NCBI GenBank assembly: GCA_016873315.1
Contig: VGXL01000013.1
Location: 1-34,973 of the forward strand
Direction: 5' to 3'
DNA: 34,973 bases
From: Phycisphaerae bacterium
Lineage (GTDB): Bacteria > Planctomycetota > Phycisphaerae > Phycisphaerales > SM1A02
Shown here: in pieces, positions 1-6,915 of the stretch
How the letters are laid out: each line of letters opens with the position of its first letter
Position numbering within the stretch: position 1 is the first letter of the stretch
Made by a program: the position numbers and the translations under genes
Notes under the pieces: model-generated
Database searches by the model: none
Seen by the model: the letters and a program-made list of their open reading frames with translations, nothing else
Told to the model about the DNA's origin: nothing

Positions 1-292
1 GCGGCTCAGTGGTCCGGATGAAGTCGTCGTTGGACAGACCGAAGGTGCCGAGCACGCGGCGAAACTCGGCGCTGTTCTCGTCGGCGAGTGCCTTGGGGCT
101 GATGCCACGCTCTTGAGCGCTCTTCTCGACCTTCACGCCGTGTTCGTCCGTCCCAGTGAGGAAGAAGACATCCTCACCGCACGCTCGCATGGCGCGCGCC
201 CACACATCGCAGAGCGTGGTGGTGTATGCGTGGCCGATGTGGGGTCGGTCGTTGACGTAGTAGATCGGCGTCGTGATGTAGGCGCGTGCCAT
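1..292 (-). CDS. metG: Methionyl-tRNA synthetase, N-terminal part (runs off the left edge)
   Basis: This gene charges tRNA-Met with methionine in the cytoplasm. Only the first 97 codons lie in the window. The start of the Rossmann catalytic domain is clear: the N-terminus MARAYITTPIYYVND is followed by the class I HIGH motif at residues 18-21 and TGTDEHG at 46-52, a typical MetG signature. The KMSKS loop and anticodon-binding domain lie outside. The ATG at 292-290 was chosen because it gives the standard MetG N-terminus and sits 9 nt after a TACCAT box. The gene upstream on the same strand ends 69 nt away, so it may also be read through from there. Identification is secure; completeness cannot be judged. 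Confidence 0.95.
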   Translation of the reverse strand, partial: MARAYITTPIYYVNDRPHIGHAYTTTLCDVWARAMRACGEDVFFLTGTDEHGVKVEKSAQERGISPKALADENSAEFRRVLGTFGLSNDDFIRTTEP

Positions 293-301
293 GGCCGTGC
301 G

Positions 302-307
302 ATGGTA
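302..307 (-). promoter_or_regulatory. Putative -10 box of metG
   Basis: On the minus strand TACCAT ends 9 nt before the metG ATG, with no Shine-Dalgarno sequence in between. It would give a leaderless or nearly leaderless transcript. Confidence 0.45.
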
Positions 308-361
308 TCGGTGCCAGAGCGCCGGCTCCGGTGCGCACGCGCACCATCGCGCTCAACTCGA

Positions 362-988
362 TCAGCGCGAGTGCGCTGCGCTGCGATCCGGTGCGTTGGC
401 GCCCGCGAGCACTTGTGTGAGCAATGCCGCGTCGTGTCCCATGACCACCCACAGCAGCCCGTCGTCGCGCCAGGCATAGACCGATGCCTCGTCGGTGCCG
501 CCCACATCGCCCACGACCTCGCCGGGTTCAAGGCCAACGAGTCGCCCGAAGCGGTCGCAGACTGCGAACTGCCCGACATCTTCCGCCAGACCGATCCAGG
601 CCTGCGGTTCGCTGCCGTTCCCATACGCAAGGATCGCGGATTGCTGCGGTGCTGCATCGGCGCCCATCTGAATGGACATGAGGACGAGCCCAGTCGAGGA
701 GAGGTCGGGCATCGAGATGGAACGACCGAGCGCCCGCTGCAGCCGCGTCGCCAACATGCCCTGCGATTCGGCGGCCACGCTCAGCGGCTGAAGGTGATCG
801 TGCATCAGGCTCTCTCTGCGCAGGCGTTCGAGCGCCACGATGACCTCGCCGATCGGAATGAAGCCATCATCGGGGCTCGACGGCCGCGCGCTCGGCACGA
901 CGAGGCCGAAGGTCACCGCCATGGCCATCAGCGCCAGCACGGCGGCCACCGCCCAAGGATGTGCCCGATCCGTCGTCGGTTCCTGCAT
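362..988 (-). CDS. Membrane-anchored protein of unknown function, possibly anti-sigma-factor-like
   Basis: The product is 208 residues. There is a short cytoplasmic N-terminus, one hydrophobic segment at about residues 12-31 (rich in A, V, L, M), then a soluble extracytoplasmic part. The C-terminal third (about 165-195), with VYAWRDDGLLWVVMG, looks like the last strands of the outer domain of some planctomycete and proteobacterial anti-sigma factors, where a Trp-Arg-x-Gly-Leu-x-Tyr motif is common. No zinc-binding anti-sigma domain and no adjacent sigma factor gene are visible, so that reading is weak. The ATG at 988 lies just downstream of a TATAAGGT box shared with the divergent gene at 1011. 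It is followed by metG on the same strand. I do not recognise the family with confidence. Confidence 0.65.
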   Translation of the reverse strand: MQEPTTDRAHPWAVAAVLALMAMAVTFGLVVPSARPSSPDDGFIPIGEVIVALERLRRESLMHDHLQPLSVAAESQGMLATRLQRALGRSISMPDLSSTGLVLMSIQMGADAAPQQSAILAYGNGSEPQAWIGLAEDVGQFAVCDRFGRLVGLEPGEVVGDVGGTDEASVYAWRDDGLLWVVMGHDAALLTQVLAGANAPDRSAAHSR

Positions 989-994
989 GGTGCA

Positions 995-1002
995 ACCTTA
1001 TA
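995..1002 (-). promoter_or_regulatory. -10 box of the 208-aa gene, overlapping the divergent -10
   Basis: The minus strand reads TATAAGGT. TAAGGT ends 6 nt and TATAAG 8 nt before the ATG at 988. The same bases form part of TATACT on the plus strand (999-1004), so the two promoters share their melting region. Confidence 0.55.
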
Positions 1003-1004
1003 CT
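999..1004 (+). promoter_or_regulatory. -10 box of the secreted 531-aa protein gene
   Basis: TATACT is followed by 6 nt and then GTG at 1011. This spacing puts the transcription start at or next to the GTG and decides the start codon. Confidence 0.6.
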
Positions 1005-1010
1005 TTCGTT

Positions 1011-2606
1011 GTGCTTCCGCGCGCGATCATCCCAGGAGTCTTCACGGCGATCGTGGTCTCTGTGACGCACGCCCAGAACACGCTCGATTCGAACATCACG
1101 CGCAACGCGACATCCCGGCAAGGCACAGCACTGGATCGCAATCTGCGCCGTGGATCGGGCGGCGTGAATGAGGTCCGCCAATCGGGCTACAGCAAAGAGG
1201 CGTGTGACTATCGCAACTTGGTCGTGACGGGTGGTGTTGCTGGCGGTTCGCAGTTCCGAGGCAATGTGGGCTACACGGCGCCGACAGACTTTCGCGCTGG
1301 CGGCACCGCATTCCTCGACCCGGGGGCTTCGTTGGGCAGTTCGAGCGTCGGCTCCATCGAGGGGTTCCTTGCCGGATCCGCGCTGAGCAACCCAGCGTTC
1401 ATCAACAGTTCGCGCGCGCAGGATCGGTTCCTGCTCGCCAACGGTCTGGGACAGTTCCAATGGCGGCCCTACCTCACCCCCGATCCTGTTGCACTCTCGC
1501 GGATCCCGGATTGGCGACGCGTTGACAGTCAGATCCGACTCGACGATGTGGTGGGAACGCAGTCGTTGGCTTCGTTCCGTTCCGGTGCGCAACAGTGGCG
1601 ACAGTTGGCGTCCGTGACCGACGATCGGAACCGTCCCAGCATGGCGACCTTCTTCCATCCGGTCCGCGGTGCAACGACCATCGGCGTGGAGAATCGACCG
1701 GACTTCTTCGCACCCAGTCCATACGAAGCGGCCCAGATTCGGCAGGACATCGACAGCGGCATGACGCCCTTTGAGCGCGCTGTGACGGTGTTCGATGATC
1801 CGTACCGACGACCACTCGATGAGTCGGAGCGGAGCGGACAGCCCGTTTCACGGGACTACCGAACAGCGATGGAGCGGGTGAAGAGTCGGGCGGCCGAGGA
1901 TGCGAGGCAGCGACGCGAACGCGACGCAACGCAACCGGCTGCCTCAGCCGACGAGACAGCCAAGCTCCTCGAGTCGATTCGGGAGCAACTTCGATCAGGC
2001 GAAGCGGAATCGGCTGCGAAAGGGCGGTCGAGCGACACGCTGACATCGCCAAGCGATGCTCCGCGCGGGCCAAGGCCGCTCACTCCCGAAGAGGCCGCGC
2101 TGATCCTCAAGCACGGCATGACCATGAAGACCATCGACGCCGAGACTGGTCAGCGTGTCGACGAATTGCTGCGCATGGCCGCGGCGCAGATGAAGCGCGG
2201 CGACTACTTCCTGGCGGAGGACTCTGCACGCACCGCGGCCGCGCTGGTGTTGGACCATCCGACCGCGTTGGCAGTGAAGGCGAACGCGCAGCTCGGCGCT
2301 GGGTTGCTGCGCAGCGCGGGGCTTTCGTTGCACGATCTGTTCATCTCCAGCCCCGAGATGATCGATGTCAAGTTCGATCCTTCACTGCTCCCTGACACCG
2401 CACGGCTTCGTGAGGTGCTCGCGCGAGCCAAGGCCGAAGCACCTCGACAGGCCGATGCCTTCGACCTTGGATTGGTGCAGGCCTACCTCGGATTTCAGCT
2501 CGGCGATGCTGACGCGACGGCCGAAGGACTCGGAGCCATGGACCAGGCGGGCACCAATCAGACGCTGTCCAAAGTGTTGCGCGGCGTGTGGCTGGCCCCG
2601 CGCTGA
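1011..2606 (+). CDS. Secreted protein of unknown function with TPR-like C-terminus
   Basis: With the GTG start at 1011 the product is 531 residues. It opens with a signal peptide (hydrophobic run IIPGVFTAIVVSV, likely cleavage after THA before QNTL). The middle part has no recognisable domain and is rich in Arg, Ser, Pro and aromatic residues. A charged low-complexity linker (about 290-370) follows, then a helical C-terminal region (about 375-530) with amphipathic helices of the TPR type, for example a segment around MKRGDYFLAEDSARTAA. The frame stays open upstream to 840, but those codons run antisense through the divergent gene and precede the -10 box, so I reject them. It is probably envelope-associated, acting as a protein-binding scaffold. 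Function unknown. Confidence 0.75.
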   Translation: MLPRAIIPGVFTAIVVSVTHAQNTLDSNITRNATSRQGTALDRNLRRGSGGVNEVRQSGYSKEACDYRNLVVTGGVAGGSQFRGNVGYTAPTDFRAGGTAFLDPGASLGSSSVGSIEGFLAGSALSNPAFINSSRAQDRFLLANGLGQFQWRPYLTPDPVALSRIPDWRRVDSQIRLDDVVGTQSLASFRSGAQQWRQLASVTDDRNRPSMATFFHPVRGATTIGVENRPDFFAPSPYEAAQIRQDIDSGMTPFERAVTVFDDPYRRPLDESERSGQPVSRDYRTAMERVKSRAAEDARQRRERDATQPAASADETAKLLESIREQLRSGEAESAAKGRSSDTLTSPSDAPRGPRPLTPEEAALILKHGMTMKTIDAETGQRVDELLRMAAAQMKRGDYFLAEDSARTAAALVLDHPTALAVKANAQLGAGLLRSAGLSLHDLFISSPEMIDVKFDPSLLPDTARLREVLARAKAEAPRQADAFDLGLVQAYLGFQLGDADATAEGLGAMDQAGTNQTLSKVLRGVWLAPR

Positions 2607-2662
2607 GCGACCGCACAACGGTCCGCCGAGGAGATGCGCTGCAGGGCGCAACGGACTCGCCA

Positions 2663-3568
2663 TCAGCCCGGCCGCAACTCTGCGCTCGTGCGTGCCCCAA
2701 GCGTTTCGTAGATCCGTCGCGTGCTGGCTGACTTGTTGAGCGTGTAGAAGTGAATGCCTGCGACGCCGGCGTCGATCAGGTCGCGGCACTGTTCGGTCGC
2801 CCAGTGCGTCCCCACGCGCGCGACCGCTTGCTCGTCGCGACCCGCTCGCGCGAGTGCGCGCAGCAACTTGGCCGGAAATCGCGTGCCGGCGGCCAGCTCG
2901 GCCATGCGCCGAAGTCCCGACAAGCTCGTCACGGGCATGATGCCGGCCACGATGGGTACGCGGATCCCAGCGAGTTCGCACCGTTCGCGCCAGTCATGGA
3001 ACGAAGCGTTGTCGAAGAAGAGTTGCGTGATGATGGCATCAGCTCCAGCGTCGACCTTCGCCTTCAGGTGATCCATCTGCACGAGGGTGTTCGGCGTCTG
3101 CGGATGACCCTCGGGGAATCCTGCAACGGCCACGCCGAATCGTGTGCCCGGTCCATGACGGCCAGCATCATTGAATCGCTGAATCGCCCGCACAAGATCC
3201 ACTGCGTGTGTGAAGTCGCCCAAGGTGACATCGGGCTGCGGATCGCCTCGCAACGCAAGGACATTGCTGACGCCAGCCTCGGCGTACCGAGTCAGGAGCC
3301 CGTCAATCTCGGCACCCGTGTGGCCGACGCAGGTCAGGTGCGGCATGGGATCCAAGCTCGTGTCGCGGCGCAGGCGCACCACCAGATCGTGCGTCTGCGC
3401 ACGCGTGGACCCGCCGGCGCCATAGGTCACCGAGACGAAACTCGGACTGAGAGCCTCGCATTCGGCGATGGTCGCGAACAGGGCGCCCCATCCGGCTTCG
3501 GACCGAGGTGGGAAGTACTCGAAGCTTGCGCTCATCGAGGGACCCGCGAGGATCTGCGCCAGATGCAT
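2663..3568 (-). CDS. metF: Methylenetetrahydrofolate reductase
   Basis: This is the flavoenzyme that reduces 5,10-methylene-THF to 5-methyl-THF, the methyl donor for methionine synthesis. The 301-residue length is typical of bacterial MetF. Family marks are FEYFPPRSEAGW near the N-terminus (the Glu of FE in this strand is catalytic in the family), VSVTYGAGGSTR, a T-C-V-G-H segment, LALRGDP, and a QLFFD segment near residue 195. It is an (beta/alpha)8 barrel binding FAD. The ATG at 3568 lies 6 nt after TAGACT on the minus strand. It is divergent from rex, and its 3' end faces the 531-aa gene with a 56-nt gap in which I see no clear terminator. Together with metG nearby it suggests methionine metabolism, although the genes are not in one operon. 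Confidence 0.96.
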   Translation of the reverse strand: MHLAQILAGPSMSASFEYFPPRSEAGWGALFATIAECEALSPSFVSVTYGAGGSTRAQTHDLVVRLRRDTSLDPMPHLTCVGHTGAEIDGLLTRYAEAGVSNVLALRGDPQPDVTLGDFTHAVDLVRAIQRFNDAGRHGPGTRFGVAVAGFPEGHPQTPNTLVQMDHLKAKVDAGADAIITQLFFDNASFHDWRERCELAGIRVPIVAGIMPVTSLSGLRRMAELAAGTRFPAKLLRALARAGRDEQAVARVGTHWATEQCRDLIDAGVAGIHFYTLNKSASTRRIYETLGARTSAELRPG

Positions 3569-3575
3569 CGATGCA
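3564..3575. promoter_or_regulatory. 12-bp palindrome over the metF start codon
   Basis: TGCATCGATGCA is a perfect 12-bp palindrome. It covers the metF start codon and touches its -10 box, in the rex-metF divergent region. It could be an operator, but a palindrome of this length can occur by chance. Confidence 0.3.
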
Positions 3576-3580
3576 GTCTA
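3575..3580 (-). promoter_or_regulatory. -10 box of metF
   Basis: The minus strand has TAGACT, 6 nt, then the metF ATG. Confidence 0.6.
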
Positions 3581-3602
3581 TGGTCGCCCGCGCGCACTGC
3601 CG

Positions 3603-3608
3603 TACACT
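3603..3608 (+). promoter_or_regulatory. -10 box of rex
   Basis: TACACT is followed by 7 nt and the rex ATG at 3616. The divergent metF box lies only 22 bp away, so polymerase binding at the two is likely competitive. Confidence 0.6.
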
Positions 3609-3615
3609 CGGCCGC

Positions 3616-4263
3616 ATGTCGATTCGATCGCGCGTGCCTCGGCCGGCTGCTCGCCGCCTGAGCCTGTACCTGCGGGAGCTCATGCTTCGCGCGCGGGACG
3701 GCAGCGCCACGATCAGCAGCCGACAGCTCGGCGACGCACTCGGACTGACCGATGCGCAGGTTCGCAAGGATCTGGCGCACTTCGGGCAGTTTGGACAGCC
3801 CGGCGTGGGCTACCGATGCATCGACTTGCTCGAACGCCTGCGCACGATCATGGGCGTCGACCGCCCATGGCCATGCGTCCTCGTGGGTGCGGGCAACATT
3901 GGGCGCGCGCTGCTGGCGTATCGCCCGTTCGTGCATGGCGGCTTCGAGATCAAGGCGGTGTTCGAACGCTCGCGTGAACTCGTCGGGACCACCATTGCTG
4001 GCCGCAAGGTGCGCCCCATCGAGGATCTGGCGCGCGGGGTCGCCGCGGTCAACGCCGAGATCGGCATCGTGGCCGTGCCGGCTGAAGCAGCTCCGGCGAT
4101 CGCGGCGATGCTCGTCGGCGTCCGGATCCGCGGCATCCTGAACTTCACGCCTTGCCGGCTCGATGTTCCGCCCTCCATCCCTGTGCGCAATGTGGATGTC
4201 AGCGTGGCGCTTGAGCAACTGGCCTTCGACATCAGCAGCATGGCTGCACCGGACGAATCATGA
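3616..4263 (+). CDS. rex: Redox-sensing transcriptional repressor Rex
   Basis: The product is a 215-residue NADH/NAD+ sensing repressor, which in other bacteria controls respiration and fermentation genes. The N-terminal winged helix (about 8-75) carries the family hallmark QVRKDLAHFGQFGQPGVGY. A Rossmann domain follows with VLVGAGNIGRALL (glycine motif at 91-96). The C-terminal part NFTP...LDVP...VRNVDVSVALEQLAF matches the domain-swapped helix region of Rex. The ATG at 3616 fits the family N-terminus and the -10 spacing. The following lipoprotein gene starts inside its stop codon (ATGA), so the two are co-translated. I found no convincing TTGTGANNNNNNTCACAA-type Rex operator in the window. 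Confidence 0.95.
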   Translation: MSIRSRVPRPAARRLSLYLRELMLRARDGSATISSRQLGDALGLTDAQVRKDLAHFGQFGQPGVGYRCIDLLERLRTIMGVDRPWPCVLVGAGNIGRALLAYRPFVHGGFEIKAVFERSRELVGTTIAGRKVRPIEDLARGVAAVNAEIGIVAVPAEAAPAIAAMLVGVRIRGILNFTPCRLDVPPSIPVRNVDVSVALEQLAFDISSMAAPDES

Positions 4264-4859
4264 ACCGCACGCTCCTCGTTCTCCTCGTCGCCTTCGGCGG
4301 ATGCTCGGCCACCGTGGTATCGCCTTCGCCCAACGACGCGCTTCGCCGCGACATGCAGGCGGCGGTCGATCGTTCGCAGGCTCTGGAACGCGAGAACCAC
4401 GAGCTGCAGCAGAAACTTGCGACGGCCATGGCGGCCGGGAGCTTCTCGCCCGAGGCGATCAAGGCCTTGCCGACCGTGACGACGCTCGTGCTCAACCCTG
4501 CGCCGGTCCTGGAGCAACGACCTGATGGGTGCTGGGTCGTCGTCCGCGTCGAAACGCAGGACGGTCGTGGTCGCTTTACCCAGGCGGTCGGCACCATGGG
4601 CTTCCGCGTGCTTTCCCTGACGGCACCCGCGGGCACGCAGCCGCTTCTGGCCGAGAGTTTCGCGAACCCCCTTCAGGTCCGCGAGTCGTACCGCGGCGGG
4701 GTCCTGGGCGCGTACTACTCGTTCGAGATTCCACTGCTTGCGGGGGCGTCCTGCCAGGGTCCGCTCAGCGTCTTGCTCGTCTACGAAGATGCGCTCACGA
4801 AGGCCAGGATCGAGGTCGTCGGACACACGGCGGCGCAACCGATCCAGCTGGGCAAGTGA
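4260..4859 (+). CDS. Predicted lipoprotein coupled to rex
   Basis: The product is 199 residues. A lipoprotein signal (MNRTLLVLLVAFGGC, predicted lipidated Cys 15) is followed by a coiled-coil stretch at about 27-56 (RSQALERENHELQQKLA) and a beta-rich domain (about 70-199) with CWVVVRVETQDGRG and YYSFEIPLL. The beta part is reminiscent of the extracytoplasmic sandwich domains of small planctomycete lipoproteins. I do not know a named family. The start ATG overlaps the rex stop by 4 nt, and a weak purine site (GGACGA) lies 3 nt upstream. It is probably anchored on the periplasmic face of a membrane. Function unknown. Confidence 0.75.
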   Translation: MNRTLLVLLVAFGGCSATVVSPSPNDALRRDMQAAVDRSQALERENHELQQKLATAMAAGSFSPEAIKALPTVTTLVLNPAPVLEQRPDGCWVVVRVETQDGRGRFTQAVGTMGFRVLSLTAPAGTQPLLAESFANPLQVRESYRGGVLGAYYSFEIPLLAGASCQGPLSVLLVYEDALTKARIEVVGHTAAQPIQLGK

Positions 4860-4887
4860 TCGGACTGCCGACGCGCCCAACCACCAT

Positions 4888-4893
4888 TAGCAT
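4888..4893 (+). promoter_or_regulatory. -10 box of the small lipoprotein gene
   Basis: TAGCAT is followed by 7 nt and the ATG at 4901. The in-frame ATG at 4892 overlaps the box and is therefore unlikely to be the start. Confidence 0.5.
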
Positions 4894-4900
4894 GAAGCCG

Positions 4901-5122
4901 ATGCGAGAGCTGACACGATCCATGGTGCGCCATGTGCTGCTGACGGCAGCAGTGTTGTCGTGCGTCGGCGGTTGCCAACGGTTGCTCTTCAACCCAGACG
5001 AGCCGTACAACCAGTACGACCGCTATGACCGATTGCGCGATGGGTTCTCGCCAACGGAAGTGCCCGATGAGTACGGCGTGCCGCAGCCCGCGTTGCGGTC
5101 CAGGCTCGGTCCGGACACATGA
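4901..5122 (+). CDS. Small predicted lipoprotein (73 aa)
   Basis: This short gene encodes a lipoprotein signal (VLLTAAVLSCVGGC, lipobox ending at Cys 22) and a tail of about 50 residues rich in Tyr, Asp, Arg and Pro, with the repeated motif YDRYDRL. It has its own -10 box. The mature part is too short for a folded enzyme and may be a structural or interaction peptide in the envelope. The codons continue upstream in frame into the preceding gene, but that stretch is antisense-like or out of frame with a known gene and is rejected. No family recognised. Confidence 0.65.
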   Translation: MRELTRSMVRHVLLTAAVLSCVGGCQRLLFNPDEPYNQYDRYDRLRDGFSPTEVPDEYGVPQPALRSRLGPDT

Positions 5123-5210
5123 GGCCGGATGCGCCCCTGTCAAGGGGTCATCTCGAACAATCGTTGCAGGCCGGATGAATCGTGGCCGATGAACCTGAAG
5201 AGCCACGCCC

Positions 5211-5879
5211 ATGTCGTACTCGCCCACCAAGCCAAGCGCCTCGACCCGTCGGACCCGCATTGTGTGGTCGGTGTTCATCGCGGCGATGACGCTGACGGCC
5301 GGGCTGCTCATGCTCGGCGACACGGGCGCGCCACCGATGACCATGGCGGTCAACCCGGTTCGCATCGGCAGCACCGTCGGACCCGTCGAACCACGCCAGG
5401 CACAACCCGCTGCATGGAAGGGCATCGTCGTCCACGGATCCGGAACCGCGGGCGGGGATCCGGACCTGCTCAGTCGCCAGACCGGCGGCGCGAGCTTCCA
5501 CTTCATCATCGGCAACGGACAGGGCATGGCCGACGGCAGCGTGCATGTCAGCCCGGCGTGGGACCGACAGGAGATGTGCCGTCACATTCGTCCGACCGCC
5601 CCCGGCGGCATGCTCCGCGCGGCGCATGACCCAGCCACACTCGCCAAGTCGGCCGATCGCGCGAGCGCGTCCACGATCTCGATCTGCCTCGTGGGCAACG
5701 GCAATCGCCGGGCCTTCACGGATCTGCAGATGCAGGAACTGGTGACCCTTGTCCGAGCCCTGCAGGACCGATTTGCAATCCCGTCCGATCGCGTGCTCCT
5801 GCGCAGTGATGTGGATGGGACCGCCAGTCCGGGACAGTTCTTCCGACAGGCCGACTTCGAAGCTCAGTTGCGACGATGA
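5211..5879 (+). CDS. Membrane-anchored PGRP/amidase_2-like protein lacking zinc ligands
   Basis: The product is 222 residues. It has an N-terminal membrane anchor or signal (about 16-36) and then a domain laid out like N-acetylmuramoyl-L-alanine amidase type 2: WKGIVVHGSG with His 75, FHFIIGNG (96-103), SISICLVGN (155-163), a helix FTDLQMQELVTLVRALQDRF, and the closing segment LLRSDVDGTASPGQFF. Active family members have a second and third zinc ligand in the GH.D and T.CPG motifs. Here those positions read RSD and TASPG, Ser in place of His and Cys. Hydrolysis therefore looks unlikely, but muropeptide binding remains possible. The start ATG at 5211 has no TANNNT box and only a weak GAAG upstream. 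The 88-nt gap before it holds a short CCCCT/AGGGG hairpin and a repeated AGGCCGGATG. Confidence 0.7.
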   Translation: MSYSPTKPSASTRRTRIVWSVFIAAMTLTAGLLMLGDTGAPPMTMAVNPVRIGSTVGPVEPRQAQPAAWKGIVVHGSGTAGGDPDLLSRQTGGASFHFIIGNGQGMADGSVHVSPAWDRQEMCRHIRPTAPGGMLRAAHDPATLAKSADRASASTISICLVGNGNRRAFTDLQMQELVTLVRALQDRFAIPSDRVLLRSDVDGTASPGQFFRQADFEAQLRR

Positions 5880-5916
5880 TCCAACGGGCGGGCTTGAGCC
5901 GAAGACCGCTGATCCC

Positions 5917-5922
5917 TACACT
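5917..5922 (+). promoter_or_regulatory. Possible -10 box for the kinase-protease-deaminase unit
   Basis: TACACT lies 75 nt upstream of the kinase ATG with no start codon at leaderless distance. If used, it would give a 5' leader of roughly 70 nt, unlike most units here. Confidence 0.35.
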
Positions 5923-5997
5923 CCACGCTCACTTCTCTCCGGATCTTCTGCGCGTGGGCGGTTGTCCAGTCGCGGTTTCTGGCGGCAATGGCTCTTC

Positions 5998-6915
5998 ATG
6001 TCTTCCCTCGCTGTCAAGGACATCTTCGGCTTCAAGGTGATCGCCCCGCTCGGTACCGGAGCGGCCAGCATGGTGTTTGCCGTGCAGGACCCTGCGGACA
6101 AGCAGATCTACGCGCTGAAGCATGTGGTGAAGAACAGCGAACGGGACCAGCGTTTCCTGGATCAGGTCGAGCTCGAGTTCGAAATCGGCAGCAAGCTGTC
6201 GCACCCCAACATCCGCACGCTCCACCGAATCCATCGGACCAAGAAGTTTTTCAAGGTCGTCGAGGTCGCCCTGACCATGGAACTGCTCGACGCCCCCACG
6301 CTCGACAAGGCGCTACCCAAGACGATGGATGAGGCGGCCGGCATGTTTGCGCAGATCGCCCGCGGCCTGGCCCACATGCACGACAAGGGCTTCTGCCATG
6401 CCGACATGAAGCCGATCAATGTGATGATCACCACCGGTGGCACCGTCAAGATCATCGACCTCGGGCAGGCCTGCCCGCTCGGCACGGTGAAGAAGCGGAT
6501 CCAAGGAACGCCTGGCTACCTTGCGCCCGAGCAGGCGCACCGGCAGGAAGTCAACGGCCAGACGGACATCTACAACCTCGGCGCGACGATGTACTGGGTG
6601 CTTGTGGGCGACACGATTCCCACGGCGATCCCGTCCAAGGCCGACCCCAAGGCGCTCGGTGGTGAGTTCACGCCAGTCGCCGTGAAGCCGCCGACTCCGC
6701 CGTCCGCTCGTAACGCGTCCATTCACCCCATGCTCTCCGACCTCATCTTGGAGTGCGTGCAGGTTCGTCCCGCTGATCGCCCGGCGTCGATGCAGCTCGT
6801 GGCCCAGCGGCTCGAAGACTTGCGCACGCTCTTTGCAGCGCAGCCCGACGGCGTTCGGCTGGACACTCGCGGGTGGGGATCGAGCGAGTCCTCACGGGGG
6901 TCGTGGGAGCGCTGA
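5998..6915 (+). CDS. Serine/threonine protein kinase (eukaryote-like)
   Basis: This 305-residue soluble kinase has an almost complete set of catalytic motifs: glycine loop LGTGAASMVF (18-27), ATP-anchoring Lys 41 in YALKH, catalytic loop HADMKPINVM (Asp 136, Lys 138, Asn 141), metal-binding DLG (Asp 154), APE at 176-178 and the F-helix Asp 190 in TDIYNLG. The HRD arginine is Ala (HAD), making it a non-RD kinase that may not need activation-loop phosphorylation. No membrane segment or sensory domain follows the kinase fold. The ATG at 5998 gives a normal N-terminus. The protease gene starts inside its last 43 nt, suggesting co-expression and perhaps a common signalling or envelope role. Substrates unknown. 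Confidence 0.9.
   Translation: MSSLAVKDIFGFKVIAPLGTGAASMVFAVQDPADKQIYALKHVVKNSERDQRFLDQVELEFEIGSKLSHPNIRTLHRIHRTKKFFKVVEVALTMELLDAPTLDKALPKTMDEAAGMFAQIARGLAHMHDKGFCHADMKPINVMITTGGTVKIIDLGQACPLGTVKKRIQGTPGYLAPEQAHRQEVNGQTDIYNLGATMYWVLVGDTIPTAIPSKADPKALGGEFTPVAVKPPTPPSARNASIHPMLSDLILECVQVRPADRPASMQLVAQRLEDLRTLFAAQPDGVRLDTRGWGSSESSRGSWER

Noticed and set aside
840-1010. Upstream extension of the secreted protein gene to an ATG at 840 or 987
   Set aside because: These codons run antisense through the divergent 208-aa gene and precede or overlap the TATACT box. The signal peptide begins naturally at the GTG at 1011.
5132-5145. CCCCTGTCAAGGGG hairpin as an intrinsic terminator
   Set aside because: The stem is only 5 bp and no T-tract follows.
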